NCBI GenBank assembly: GCA_951812805.1 | Contig: CATOSZ010000009.1 | Location: 72,501-136,500, forward strand | Length of the DNA: 64,000 nucleotides | Source of the DNA: an uncultured Alphaproteobacteria bacterium | GTDB taxonomy: Bacteria; Pseudomonadota; Alphaproteobacteria; GCA-2731375 | Direction of reading: 5' to 3' | Part shown: positions 27,946 to 37,274 of the stretch, one piece after another | How the letters are laid out: the number at the start of each line of letters is the position of its first letter | Numbering within the stretch: the first letter of the stretch is position 1 | Notes under the pieces: generated by a model | The model's input: only the letters and a program-made list of their open reading frames with translations | Database searches by the model: none | Told to the model about the DNA's origin: nothing | Program-made: the position numbers and the translations under genes

Positions 27946-29700
27946 ATGTCCGAGCGCTTGCAACGCCGTCTCGCCGCCATTGTCTTCGCCGACGTCGCGG
28001 GCTATTCGCGTCTGGTGGCGACGGACGAGGAGGCGACACTGGGCGCCTTTCGTGCCCACCGCCGGGACTTCATCGAGCCGTTGATCGCCGCTGAGGGCGG
28101 CCGCATCGCCAGCACCGCGGGCGATGGGCTGCTGCTGGAGTTCGCCAGCATCGTCGAGGCGGTGAAATGCGCCCAGGCCCTGCAACGGGGTATGGCGGCC
28201 CGCGACACTTCGTTGCCGGAGGACCGGCGCATCCGCTTCCGCCTCGGCGTCCATGTCGGCGATGTCGTGGCCGAGGGCGAGGACTTGCTCGGGGACGGCG
28301 TGAACGTCGCCGCCCGTATCGAGGCCCTGGCCGAACCCGGCGGTATCGCCCTCTCCGACGACGCGTATCGCCAGGTCCGCGATCGACTGGCGGACAACGC
28401 CTGGCGGGATGGCGGCAGCCAATCGGTGAAGAATATTCCTCGGCCCGTGCACATCTGGCACTGGCGCCCGGACGACGATGCCGCCGCGCCGTCCGCCGTT
28501 CGGGTTCTCGACCGGCCGGCGATCGCCGTACTGCCGTTCGACAACCTGAGCGGCGATGGAGAGCAGGAATATTTCATCGACGGCATCACGGAGGACATCA
28601 TCACCGCGCTTTCACACTGGCGCTGGTTCCCGGTCATCGCCCGCAATTCCACCTTCTCCTACAAGGGCAAGCACAGGGACGTCACACGAATCGCGGAAGA
28701 ACTCGGCGCGCGCTATGTGCTGGAAGGCAGCATGCGCAAGGCCGGCCGTCGCGTGCGCATCAACGCCCAGCTGATCGACGGCAGCAACGGCCACCATGTC
28801 TGGGCCAAGCGTTACGACCGCGATCTCGACGATATCTTCGCCCTGCAGGACGAGATAACCGAGACCATCGTCACCGCCATCGAGCCGGAACTCGGCCGCG
28901 CCGAACAGCAGCGTGTCGCCAGCAAACCCCCGGGCAATCTCGACGCCTGGGACGACAGCATCCGCGCCCTCTGGCACATCAATCAAAGCACCAGGGCGGA
29001 CTTCGCCGAAGCCCGTGCGTTGCTGGTCGGTGCCATCGAGCAGCTACCCGAGTGGAGCGGCGCACTGAGCTTGTTGGCCATGAGCCACGTCTTCTCGATC
29101 ATGAACGGTTGGGAAGACGATATCGCCCTTGCCCACGACGAGATCTTCCAACTCTCGCGTCGCGCGCTTGCCACCAACGATGGAGACTGGCTGGCGCACA
29201 CGGTGCTCGGCTACATGCAAGGCTTCACCGGAGCCTTCGACATCGGCCTCGAAGCCCTCGGCCGCGCCGTCGATCTCAACCCGAGCGCCGTGCGTGCCTA
29301 TCACTTTCTGGGCGGCACCTTGTCCTACGCGGGACGGCCGGAGGAGGCATTGTCGCCGCTCGAAACGGCCTTGCGCCTGAACCCGCGCGATCCCTTCCGT
29401 GCGCTCGTCCTGGCCGTCGTGTCGCAATCGTACTTGCTACTCGGCGATTTCGAGGCGGCGTTGGCCCATGCTGACCGCGCCGTCGCGGCGGAACCGGGCA
29501 ACAACCGTGTGCATCAGCGACGGGTCGCCGCCCTTGGCCATCTGGGACGCGAAGAGCAAGCGGGCCAGGCACTGGCGGAGCTGCTTCGGGTGCAGCCGGG
29601 GCTATCCTCGGCCCATTTGCGGGCCACCCATGTCTTCCGCAACCCGGAGCACATGGCGCTGTTCCACGACGGCCTGCGCAAGGCGGGCTTCGAGGGCTGA
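27946..29700 (+). CDS. Class III adenylate/guanylate cyclase fused to TolB-like domain and TPRs (copy B)
   Basis: A 584-aa paralogue of copy A with the same order of domains. The cyclase domain has IVFADVAGYSRLV and STAGDGLLLEF (a complete GDG, unlike copy A) and GVNVAARIEALA. The TolB-like domain runs from about 185 to 320 (PAIAVLPFDNLSGDGEQEY, ITEDIITALSHW, LEGSMRKAGRRVRINAQL, VWAKRYDRDLDDIFALQ). The TPR tail is clear (FLGGTLSYAGRPEEALSPLE and following) and ends LRKAGFEG. The TolB segment here is a common companion of bacterial cyclases, with unknown role. Ends six bases before the convergent SDR. Confidence 0.93.
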   Translation: MSERLQRRLAAIVFADVAGYSRLVATDEEATLGAFRAHRRDFIEPLIAAEGGRIASTAGDGLLLEFASIVEAVKCAQALQRGMAARDTSLPEDRRIRFRLGVHVGDVVAEGEDLLGDGVNVAARIEALAEPGGIALSDDAYRQVRDRLADNAWRDGGSQSVKNIPRPVHIWHWRPDDDAAAPSAVRVLDRPAIAVLPFDNLSGDGEQEYFIDGITEDIITALSHWRWFPVIARNSTFSYKGKHRDVTRIAEELGARYVLEGSMRKAGRRVRINAQLIDGSNGHHVWAKRYDRDLDDIFALQDEITETIVTAIEPELGRAEQQRVASKPPGNLDAWDDSIRALWHINQSTRADFAEARALLVGAIEQLPEWSGALSLLAMSHVFSIMNGWEDDIALAHDEIFQLSRRALATNDGDWLAHTVLGYMQGFTGAFDIGLEALGRAVDLNPSAVRAYHFLGGTLSYAGRPEEALSPLETALRLNPRDPFRALVLAVVSQSYLLLGDFEAALAHADRAVAAEPGNNRVHQRRVAALGHLGREEQAGQALAELLRVQPGLSSAHLRATHVFRNPEHMALFHDGLRKAGFEG

Positions 29701-29705
29701 TCGCG

Positions 29706-30497
29706 TCACCCGACCCGGGTCAGCATGCCGCCGTCCACGGGCAGCAGGGCGCCGGTGACGTAGGCGGCCTCGTCGGAGGCGAGGAAGGTCGCCAGGGCGG
29801 CGGTTTCCCAGGGTGTTCCCATGCGGCCGAGGGGGACCCGGCCGTCGCGCTCCGCGCGCAGGGTTTCACGTGGTTGACCCGTCGCGGCGTGGAAGCCCTC
29901 GATCGCCATCGGCGTGTCGATCAGACCCAGCAGCAGCGCGTTGCAGCGGATGTTGTAGGGCGCGTTCTCGAAGGCGAGCCAGCGCGTGAGCTCGTTCAAC
30001 GCCGCCTTGGATACCTTGTAGGCGACCACCGGCACGGCGGAGATCGCCGCATGGCTCGAGACATGGGTGATGCAGCCGGACTTCTGTTTCCGCATGACCG
30101 GCAGGACGTGTTTGGAGAGCAGCATGGCCCCGGTGAGGTTGATGTCCAGCACCTCGTCCCACGCGGCGCGGTCGACCTTCGCCGTATCGCCCTCGAAGGC
30201 GTTGACGCCGACATTGTTGTGCAGCACGTCGACCCGTCCGTGCCGGGCGACGGCGGCCTCGATCAGGGCGGCGCAGGCGGCCTCGTCGCGGACGTCCGTC
30301 GCCACGCAGTCGACCGCGAAGCCCTCCGCCTCGATGATCCGCCGGGTTTCCTCCAGCGAGGCGAGGCTGCGATTGGCGAGCACCAGCTTCGCCCCCTCCC
30401 GCGCGAAGGCGATCGCCGTCGCCCGGCCGTTGCCCATGCCCTCGCCGGCGGTCTGGCCGGCGCCGGCGATGATCGCGACCTTGTCCTTCAGACGCAT
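29706..30497 (-). CDS. Short-chain dehydrogenase/reductase
   Basis: A 263-aa SDR. The cofactor loop is AGAGQTAGEGMGNGRATA, an expanded version of the TGxxxGIG loop. VDVLHNNVG replaces NNAG, THVSSHAA has the catalytic Ser, and the active site is YKVSKAA. It ends with AAYVTGALLPVDGGML. Divergent from the amidohydrolase at 30598 with about 100 bases between, so the promoter region could be shared. Substrate unknown. The insertion in the glycine loop may affect cofactor binding. Confidence 0.9.
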   Translation of the reverse strand: MRLKDKVAIIAGAGQTAGEGMGNGRATAIAFAREGAKLVLANRSLASLEETRRIIEAEGFAVDCVATDVRDEAACAALIEAAVARHGRVDVLHNNVGVNAFEGDTAKVDRAAWDEVLDINLTGAMLLSKHVLPVMRKQKSGCITHVSSHAAISAVPVVAYKVSKAALNELTRWLAFENAPYNIRCNALLLGLIDTPMAIEGFHAATGQPRETLRAERDGRVPLGRMGTPWETAALATFLASDEAAYVTGALLPVDGGMLTRVG

Positions 30498-30597
30498 GCG
30501 CTCTTCCTCCCCTGGTTGCCACGGTCATCTTGGCGGCTGGATGGCGTGCACTCCAGAGGCTATGTTTTCGGCCGTTCGAGCACGGGGAGAAGCGGCC

Positions 30598-32283
30598 ATG
30601 GACTACGACCTGAAAATCGTTGGCGGTACGATCGTCGACGGCAGCGGCCGGGAAGGCTACCGGGGCGATCTCGCCGTGCGGGACGGCCGCGTGGTGGCCC
30701 TGGGCGAGGCCAAGGGCCCGGCGGCGCGGGTGATCGACGCCGGCGGTCTCGCCGTCTCGCCGGGTTTCGTCGACATCCATACCCATTACGATGCCCAGGT
30801 GCTGTGGGATCGCATGCTCTCGATCTCACCCTGGCACGGCGTCACCACGGCGGTGATGGGCAACTGCGGTTTCGGCGTGGCGCCGGTCCGGCCCGCCGAC
30901 CGGGTGGCGATGATGCGCACCCTCGAGAAGGTCGAGGGCATGAGCTACGAGTCGCTCGAAGCCGGCCTCGGCCTTGACTGGCCGTTCGAGAGTTTCCCTG
31001 AGTATTTCGACACGGTCGAGGCCGGCGGCACGGCGATCAACCTCGCCGCCTTCGTCGGCCACACCCCCGTCCGGCTCTATGTCATGGGCGATGACGCGCT
31101 GGAGCGCGAGGCGACGGCGGATGAAGTCGCCGCCATGGGAGCCATCGTCGGCGAGGCGATCCGCGCCGGCGCGCTCGGCTTTTCCACCGCGCATGCGGCG
31201 ACGCAGAATGCCTGGGACGGCCGCCCGGTGCCGAGCCGCCTGGCCGCCTTCTCGGAGATCGACGCCCTGGTCGGTGCCATGGTCGCGGCCGGCGGCGAGT
31301 TGGTGCAAGGCGCCATCGGCAAGACTTTCTTCCACGACGAGATGGAGGCGCTGACCCGGCGCCACGGCGTGCAGGTGACCTGGACGGCGTTGCTCTCCGG
31401 CATCTCCGGGCCGGGCTCGCACGTGAAGCACCTGAAACGAACCGAGGCGCAACTGGCGGAAGGCCTGCGCATCGTGCCCCAGGTCGCCTGCCGGCCGGTG
31501 ATGTTCGATTTCGACTTCGGTGAACCCTTCCCCTTCGGCATGCTGGAGCTGTTCCGCGATACCATCAAGATGGACGCGGGCGAGAAGAAGGCGGTCTACC
31601 GGGACCCCGAGTTCCGCCGCGCCTTCAAGGCGGCGACGGCGCCGGGCGAGAAGAACCTGCTGGCCGACTGGGCCGGTCGCTCGGCAATTTCGATGCTGCC
31701 GGGCGAGCCGGCGTTGGAGGAGCGCATGCTGGGCGATGTCGCGGCGGCGCGGGGGACCGACGCGATCGACCTCGCCCTCGATCTCTCGATCCAAACCGAT
31801 TTCGCCGCCCGCTTCCGCCTGCCCTTCATCAACCATGATCAAAGCGAGGTGGCGGAACTGCTGGCGAACGAGAACACCGTCGTCGCCCTCTCGGACGCGG
31901 GCGCGCACGCCTCGCAGCTGTGCGACGCCTGCTATTCGACGCATCTGCTCGGCCATTGGAGCCGCGAGGAAGGCGTGATGGGGCTGGAGGCGGCGGTGCA
32001 TGCGCTGACGCAGAAGCCCGCCGACCTCATCGGTCTCGGGGATCGCGGGCGCCTCGGCATAGGCCTGCCGGCGGATGTGGTGGTCTTCGATCCCGCGACG
32101 GTCGCGGCCTCCGGCCTCACCCGGGTGCACGACATGCCGGCCGGCCAGGACCGGCTGGTCTCCGAGGCGATCGGCATCGAGGCGGTGATCGTCAACGGCA
32201 CGCCGGTGCGCGAAGGCGGACGCGACGCTGTTCAACCGGACCAGGCGCTGCCCGGCCGCCTGCTGCGCCGCGCCGCGGGTTGA
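30598..32283 (+). CDS. N-acyl-D-amino-acid deacylase family amidohydrolase
   Basis: A 561-aa amidohydrolase of the D-aminoacylase/N-acyl-D-glutamate deacylase group. Landmarks: DYDLKIVGGTIVDGSGREG, the metal motif GFVDIHTHYDAQVLWD, TTAVMGNCGFGVAP with a conserved Cys, LSDAGAHASQLCDACY for the late Asp/His, and the closing beta segment GLPADVVVFDP. The enzyme removes the acyl group from N-acyl-D-amino acids or related compounds, in the cytoplasm. The start is supported by GGGGAGA before the ATG. It is the first gene of a tight run with a DUF4392 protein (10 bases) and an LLM flavoprotein (12 bases). Confidence 0.9.
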   Translation: MDYDLKIVGGTIVDGSGREGYRGDLAVRDGRVVALGEAKGPAARVIDAGGLAVSPGFVDIHTHYDAQVLWDRMLSISPWHGVTTAVMGNCGFGVAPVRPADRVAMMRTLEKVEGMSYESLEAGLGLDWPFESFPEYFDTVEAGGTAINLAAFVGHTPVRLYVMGDDALEREATADEVAAMGAIVGEAIRAGALGFSTAHAATQNAWDGRPVPSRLAAFSEIDALVGAMVAAGGELVQGAIGKTFFHDEMEALTRRHGVQVTWTALLSGISGPGSHVKHLKRTEAQLAEGLRIVPQVACRPVMFDFDFGEPFPFGMLELFRDTIKMDAGEKKAVYRDPEFRRAFKAATAPGEKNLLADWAGRSAISMLPGEPALEERMLGDVAAARGTDAIDLALDLSIQTDFAARFRLPFINHDQSEVAELLANENTVVALSDAGAHASQLCDACYSTHLLGHWSREEGVMGLEAAVHALTQKPADLIGLGDRGRLGIGLPADVVVFDPATVAASGLTRVHDMPAGQDRLVSEAIGIEAVIVNGTPVREGGRDAVQPDQALPGRLLRRAAG

Positions 32284-32293
32284 GGGGGGCGCC

Positions 32294-33268
32294 ATGTACG
32301 ACCTGATCGACCGCATCGTCGCCCTCGACATCGGCTCTCGCGGCGTCGCCGGGCTTTACGAGCCGGCCCGCGCGCTCGCTGGCGGGGCGATCTCTGAGGC
32401 CGCGGCAGGGCACCTTGCCGGGCTCGAGGCCGGCGACGTCGTCTTCATCCTGACCGGCTCCCTCAGCCGGGCGACCATCGATCCCACAATCGCCGAGAAC
32501 GACGGGCCGATCGGCGTCGCCGCGCTCGCCCGGGCCATCACCTACGGCTTCAACGCGATTCCCATCGTGCTGACCGACGCCTCGATTTCGCACAAGGTGG
32601 CGGCGATGATCGAGCGTGCCGGCCCCAACGTGATGACGCCGGAACAGGCGGCCGAGGCCGTCGCCACGCCGCGCTTCACCGCCGTCGCCTGCGTGCTCGG
32701 CGGCGAGATCGACGACGCGGCGGCGCAGGCACAGGCGCGGGCCTGGCTGGATCGCTTCCGGCCGAAGGCGGTCCTCTCGGTCGAGCGTGCGGGCCTCACC
32801 GCCGACGGCACCTACCGCAACATGCTGGGCCAGGACTACAGCGAAGGCCGCGCCCGGCTCGACCATGTGGTGAGTGAGGCGCGCGCCGCGGGGATTCCGA
32901 CCATCGGCGTCGGCGACGGCGGCAACGAGATCGGCTTCGGCGCGCTGCGCCCGGCGGTCGTGGAACATGTGCCGCACGGCGACGTGCTCTGCGCCGAGAC
33001 CGCCTGCGACATCGTCCTGCCGGCCGGCGTCTCGAACTGGGGCTGTTACGCCATTCTCGCCGCCCTGGCACTCCAGACCGGCAAGGGGGAGCTGGCACAC
33101 ACGCCCGGCCTCGAACGCCGGCTGATCGAGGCCTCGCCGGCGATCGGCCTGATCGACGGCACCAGCGGCCGACTGGAGGCGACGGGCGACGGCATGGCTA
33201 TCGAGGTCCACGAAGGGATCACCGCCCTGCTGGCCGAGGTCGTGCGCCGCGGCCTGGCCCGGTCCTAG
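32294..33268 (+). CDS. DUF4392 protein, D-glutamate cyclase-like
   Basis: A 324-aa protein matching the DUF4392 domain, the catalytic part of mitochondrial D-glutamate cyclase: GDVVFILTGSL, IAENDGPIGVAALARAI, AIPIVLTDASIS in the first half, and LSVERAGLTADGTYRNMLG plus GIPTIGVGDGGNEIGFGAL in the second. The known enzyme turns D-glutamate into 5-oxo-D-proline. No signal peptide. It lies 10 bases after an N-acyl-D-amino-acid deacylase gene, which could supply the free D-glutamate. The family recognition is from recalled motifs; enzymatic identity here is inferred. Confidence 0.8.
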   Translation: MYDLIDRIVALDIGSRGVAGLYEPARALAGGAISEAAAGHLAGLEAGDVVFILTGSLSRATIDPTIAENDGPIGVAALARAITYGFNAIPIVLTDASISHKVAAMIERAGPNVMTPEQAAEAVATPRFTAVACVLGGEIDDAAAQAQARAWLDRFRPKAVLSVERAGLTADGTYRNMLGQDYSEGRARLDHVVSEARAAGIPTIGVGDGGNEIGFGALRPAVVEHVPHGDVLCAETACDIVLPAGVSNWGCYAILAALALQTGKGELAHTPGLERRLIEASPAIGLIDGTSGRLEATGDGMAIEVHEGITALLAEVVRRGLARS

Positions 33269-33280
33269 GGAGGAGCACGC

Positions 33281-34332
33281 ATGTTTCTCGAAACCCTGCT
33301 GCCGCTCGGCAAGGTCGACCCGGGCCTGCGGGCGCCGGAACAGCCGCTCGATCTGACGAGCGTGGCCGAACGCGCCCGCTTGCTGGAAGAGCTCGGCTAC
33401 GACGGCATCGCCGTGGAGGAGACCAAGGACGATCCCTTCGTCTTCATGGGCCTCGCCGCCCAGGCGACGGAACGGCTGCGCCTTTCGACCGCCGTCGCCA
33501 TCGCCTTTCCCCGCAGCCCGGCGGTCACGGCGATGAGCGCCTGGACCCTCCAAAAGCTTTCCGCCGGTCGCTTCACCCTCGGCCTCGGCAGCCAGGTGAA
33601 GGGCCATATCGAGCGGCGCTACGGCATGCGCTGGACGCCGGCCGGGCCCTGGATGCGGGAGTATGTCCAGGCGGTGCGGGCGATCTGGGACTGCTGGCAG
33701 AACGGCACCCGCCTCGCCTTCGAGGGGGAGCGTTACAATCTCTCCCTGATGGTGCCGCTGTTCGATCCGGGGCCGATTGAGCACCCGGAGATCCCGATCC
33801 ACCTCGCCGCCGTCAATCGCGTCATGTGCCGGGTCGCGGGCGAGGTTGCCGACGGCATCCGCCCGCACCCGGTCTGCACGCCGTCCTATATCGAGGAGGT
33901 GATGCTGCCGGCAGCGCGAGATGGCGCGGCCAAGGCGGGACGGCGGCTCGACCACTTCAAGGTCGCGATGAAACCGCTCACCGCGACGCCCGCGCCCGCA
34001 TCGCTTTCTATGCGTCGACGCCGGCCTACCGGGCGGCCTTCGACCACCTCGGCCTCGGCGACCTGGCGGACGCCTGCAAGGTGCACTCCAAGGCGCAGAA
34101 CTGGGAGGCGTTACCGGAGATGATTTCGGACGAGGTGCTGCATCGCTTCGCGGTCATCGGCACCCACGACGAGATCGGGCCGAAGCTGCTGGAGCGCTAT
34201 CGCCGCGTGGTGACGGACGTCGAATTCTCCATCGCCGTCGAGAACGACGGGGACAAGGAGAGGCTGCGCACCATCGCCGCCGACATCCGCGCCGACGATG
34301 GGGCCGAAGCGCGGCGAACCATCTTGGGCTAA
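33281..34332 (+). pseudogene. LLM-class flavin oxidoreductase, broken by a frameshift
   Basis: The first part (33281 to about 33985) encodes a normal luciferase-like flavoprotein: LEELGYDGIAVEETKDDPF, STAVAIAFPRSPAVTAMSA, GRFTLGLGSQVKGHIERRYG, PIHLAAVNRVMCRVAGEVAD and HFKVAMKPLTAT. Reading then turns into Arg/Thr-rich nonsense. The true C-terminus continues in another frame from about 33990 (ARIAFYASTPAYRAAFDHLG to the stop at 34332). One net base is missing, or two extra, in the GC-rich stretch 33975-34005. It may be a real mutation or a sequencing error; the reader should not treat it as a sure pseudogene. Third gene of the deacylase/cyclase run. Stop overlaps the convergent flavoprotein gene by four bases. 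Confidence 0.85.
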
Positions 34333-35579
34333 CCGAACCGATCGATCCGGTAGGGCGCCATGTCTATGTCGAGGGTTTCGCCGGCGATCCGGCGGGCGAC
34401 GACGTCGCCGGTCTTCGGTGCCATGGTCATGCCGGTGTGGCCGTGGCCGAAGGCGACATGCAGGTTGTCGTGGCCCGGCACCGGGCCGAGGCAGGGGATC
34501 GAGTCCGGGGTCGAGGGACGGCGCCCCATCCACTCGATCGTGTCCTCGGTGTTGAGGTCCGGGAACATGCGCTTGGCCATGCGGGCGAAGACCCGGGCAC
34601 GGCGATAGTCGGGCGCGGCGTCGAGGCCGGCGAATTCCGCCGTGCCGGCGACCCGCACACCGGCGTTCATCGAACTGGCGACGAACTTGCCCTCCACGTT
34701 CATGATGCAGTTGTTGAGCCGGATCCCCGGGTCTTTGAGGATCAGGTGATAGCCGCGTTCCGCCTCCAGCGGTACGGCAACGCCGAGGCCCGCCAGCAAC
34801 CGGCCCGACCAGGCGCCCATCGCGACGACGACTCGCTCGGCCGCCATTGGTCCCGCGTCGGTTTCGATTGTCCAGCCCGTCCCCGCCGGCCGCAGGGCCT
34901 GGACCGCGCGACGCTCGAAGGCGATGCCCATGGCGGCGGCCTTTTCGGCCAGCGCCTTGCCGATGCCGCCCGGATCGAGGGCGCGGCCCTGCTGCTTGAT
35001 CAGCACGGCGGCCTCGTACTCGGGACTGAGCGCCGGCTCGACCTCGCGGAGCGCCTCCCCGGTCACCAATTCGAGCGGTACCTGGCGTTCGCTCCGCATC
35101 CGCCAGGCGAGCGCGTTCAAATTGGCGCTCTCCGCCTTGCGGTAGACGTGGACGTAGACGGAATCGCGCACCAGACCCTCGTGCCCGGTGCCAGCCAGGT
35201 GATGGCGATAGAGCTCGACCGTCGGCCGGGTCAGGCCGAGCATGGCGTCAGCGATCCCCGGCAGGCGGTCCTCCCGCCCGGCGGCGAGGAACTTCAATAC
35301 CCAGGGTAGCACGCGCGGCGCATAGGCCCAGCGGAGTGCTACCGGCCCTTCCGGATCCATCAGCCAGCCGGGCACGCTCTTCCACACGCCGGGCATCGAC
35401 TGCGGTACGCAGGACCAGGGGGAGAGCGAGCCGGCATTGCCGTGGCTGGCGCCTTCCGCCGGCGGATCGCGGTCGACGAGAGCGACGGAGAAGCCACGCT
35501 CGCGCAACGACAGCGCGGTGCAGATGCCGACGATGCCGGCACCGAGGATGGTGACGTCGGGCGTCGCCTCGTCGGCCAT
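34329..35579 (-). CDS. D-amino-acid dehydrogenase/oxidase-like FAD protein (DadA family)
   Basis: A 416-aa FAD-dependent oxidoreductase of the DAO superfamily, nearest to DadA. The FAD motif VTILGAGIVGICTALSLRER is at residues 9-28, followed by FSVALVDRDPPAEGASHGNA; the late segments are WMGRRPSTPDSIPCLGPVPG and FGHGHTGMTMAPKTGDVVA. It oxidises a D-amino acid to a 2-oxo acid and passes electrons to the membrane or oxygen. The start ATG overlaps the stop of the isochorismatase-fold gene by one base (TGATG). Fourth gene of the minus-strand run 38726-34329. The facing operon carries D-amino-acid deacylase and D-glutamate-cyclase-like genes, which supports a D-amino-acid theme. Confidence 0.9.
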   Translation of the reverse strand: MADEATPDVTILGAGIVGICTALSLRERGFSVALVDRDPPAEGASHGNAGSLSPWSCVPQSMPGVWKSVPGWLMDPEGPVALRWAYAPRVLPWVLKFLAAGREDRLPGIADAMLGLTRPTVELYRHHLAGTGHEGLVRDSVYVHVYRKAESANLNALAWRMRSERQVPLELVTGEALREVEPALSPEYEAAVLIKQQGRALDPGGIGKALAEKAAAMGIAFERRAVQALRPAGTGWTIETDAGPMAAERVVVAMGAWSGRLLAGLGVAVPLEAERGYHLILKDPGIRLNNCIMNVEGKFVASSMNAGVRVAGTAEFAGLDAAPDYRRARVFARMAKRMFPDLNTEDTIEWMGRRPSTPDSIPCLGPVPGHDNLHVAFGHGHTGMTMAPKTGDVVARRIAGETLDIDMAPYRIDRFG

Positions 35580-36265
35580 CACTCGGCCATGCCGAGTTCG
35601 GCCAGCGCCTCGTCGGTCGACCGCACACGGCCGAAGAGGCGCTGGAAATTGGTCATGGTGCCGTGGTGCAGCTCCTCGATGGTGGCGCCGCAGGCGTCCT
35701 CGACCATGGTCACGAGATAGCCGCGGTCCGCCGCCTCCCGCGCTGTGGTCTCGACGCACATGTTGGTCGAGACGCCGGTCATATAGAGCTGCTCGCGCCC
35801 GAGGGAACGCAACAGGTGGTCGAGGCCGGTCGACGCGAAAGCGCCGATCGAAGTCTTGTTGACGACGAACTCGCCCTCCGCCGGCTTCAGCTCGTCGATG
35901 ATCTCGTGCTCGCGGCTGCCCTCGTAGTTGTCGGTATCGCGGAACAGCTTCGCCATGTGCGGCGGCGCGTCGGCGACGTCTGCGCGGACCGCGCCCACCG
36001 TCAGATAGACCACCTCGGCGCCCTTGGCGCGAAAACCGGTCAGCAGGCGTTGCGTGTTGGGCACCACTTCGGTCTCGATCCGATGGAAACGATAGCCGGT
36101 GGCGTTCGACCGCTCCTCCGCCATGCGCCGGCCGAGCGCGCCGTCGCGATGCCCGGTCGCATACTGCATGTCGACGACGATCAGCGCCGCCTTGCCGGGA
36201 TCGATCTCGCGGGCCGCCATGTAGGCGCGGATATAGTCGGTATCGTCGATGCCCTCGCTGCTCAT
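35579..36265 (-). CDS. Isochorismatase-fold cysteine hydrolase
   Basis: A 228-aa hydrolase with the Asp-Lys-Cys triad of the isochorismatase-like family: Asp32 in ALIVVDMQYATG, Lys137 in FVVNKTSIGAF and Cys170 in MTGVSTNMCVETTAREA. Members include nicotinamidase, N-carbamoylsarcosine amidase, biuret hydrolase and RutB; the N-terminal extension and VETTAREAADRGY helix fit the carbamoyl/amide hydrolases better than isochorismatase. Coupled to the DadA-like gene (1-base overlap) and 15 bases after the 2-oxoglutarate oxygenase gene. Likely breaks an amide or carbamoyl product of the pathway; substrate not known. Confidence 0.9.
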   Translation of the reverse strand: MSSEGIDDTDYIRAYMAAREIDPGKAALIVVDMQYATGHRDGALGRRMAEERSNATGYRFHRIETEVVPNTQRLLTGFRAKGAEVVYLTVGAVRADVADAPPHMAKLFRDTDNYEGSREHEIIDELKPAEGEFVVNKTSIGAFASTGLDHLLRSLGREQLYMTGVSTNMCVETTAREAADRGYLVTMVEDACGATIEELHHGTMTNFQRLFGRVRSTDEALAELGMAE

Positions 36266-36280
36266 GCTCTCACTCCTCGT

Positions 36281-37240
36281 TCAGGCGCGCTCGGGAAAGT
36301 TGGCGTCGAGCCGCATCTGGAAATAGCTGCCGTAGCGGACCGGCGGATGGCGCGCCGGGCCGTCCTGCGCAAAGGCGTCGAGGCAGCGGATCTCGCTGTC
36401 GACGTCGGGGTCGAAGAACATGGCGATGGAGAACCGCTCCCGCCCCGATGGATCGGCGCACACCCGGTGCGGCGTCGAGTTGAAGACGTCGTTGGTCCAG
36501 CGCGCCAGCGCGTCGCCGATGTTGACGATGAAGGCGCCCGGTACCCGGGGTGCGGCGATCCAGCTGCCGTCGACCCGGCGGATCTCCAGTCCGTCGACCT
36601 CGTCCTGGGCCAGGATGGTGAGGAAGCCGTAGTCGGTATGCGGCTGGATGCCGAGCATGTCGTCGGGCCGCTCCGCCGGGGCCGCGGGATAGTGGATCAG
36701 CCGCAGCGCGGTCGAGGGCGGATCGAAAAACCGCCGGAAGAAGTCCGCCGCTTCCCCCACCGCCACGGCCATCGCCGGCAGCAGCGCCAGGCCGAGGGCG
36801 CGCACCGCGTCGTCATAGGTGCCGATCGCCTCGCGGAACGCCGCGTCCTTCGGCCACTGGTTCGGCCCCGCCAGTTCCCGAGCCGTGTCGCCTTCGATGG
36901 CTTCGTGGCGCAGGAAAAAGCTTTCCAGCTGGTTGGGATGTTTGGCCGGCGCGAAGCGGGCGGATGACTTCAGCTGCGATGTGGCGAAGGGTTCGTAGCC
37001 GCGATGCCAGCGGTTCAGCTTCAGCGCCAGCTTTTCCTTGAGCGGGCGGGAATGAAAGCGGCGATGTGCCGCGAAGGCGGCCGCCAGCGTCTCCGCCGCG
37101 ATCCCGTGCCCGGTGATGTGGAAGAACCCGGTGCCGAGACAGGCCTCGCGGATCTGCGCCGCCACCTCGTCCCGCGCGCCCGGCGCGTTGGCCAGATAGG
37201 CGGCGAGGTCGATGACGGGGATGTCGTCTCGAGTACTCAT
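36281..37240 (-). CDS. 2-oxoglutarate/Fe(II)-dependent oxygenase (isopenicillin N synthase-like)
   Basis: A 319-aa non-haem iron oxygenase. The opening IPVIDLAAYL and GFFHITGHGI are standard. The metal triad is His201 and Asp203 in QPHTDYGFLTIL and His258 in NSTPHRV, with the 2-oxoglutarate Arg in RERFSIAMFF (residue 269). An in-frame ATG 12 bases upstream (37252) is an equally possible start, since no strong ribosome binding site precedes either. It hydroxylates or desaturates a small molecule with oxygen and 2-oxoglutarate. Second gene of the amidase/oxygenase/hydrolase/flavoprotein run. Substrate unknown. Confidence 0.9.
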   Translation of the reverse strand: MSTRDDIPVIDLAAYLANAPGARDEVAAQIREACLGTGFFHITGHGIAAETLAAAFAAHRRFHSRPLKEKLALKLNRWHRGYEPFATSQLKSSARFAPAKHPNQLESFFLRHEAIEGDTARELAGPNQWPKDAAFREAIGTYDDAVRALGLALLPAMAVAVGEAADFFRRFFDPPSTALRLIHYPAAPAERPDDMLGIQPHTDYGFLTILAQDEVDGLEIRRVDGSWIAAPRVPGAFIVNIGDALARWTNDVFNSTPHRVCADPSGRERFSIAMFFDPDVDSEIRCLDAFAQDGPARHPPVRYGSYFQMRLDANFPERA

Positions 37241-37274
37241 GGCATCCAGCATAGTCGACGGGCCCTGCCCGGCG

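Noticed and set aside
33960..34010. Programmed ribosomal frameshift in the LLM gene
   Set aside because: No slippery heptamer or downstream structure is evident; a plain mutation or sequence error is simpler.
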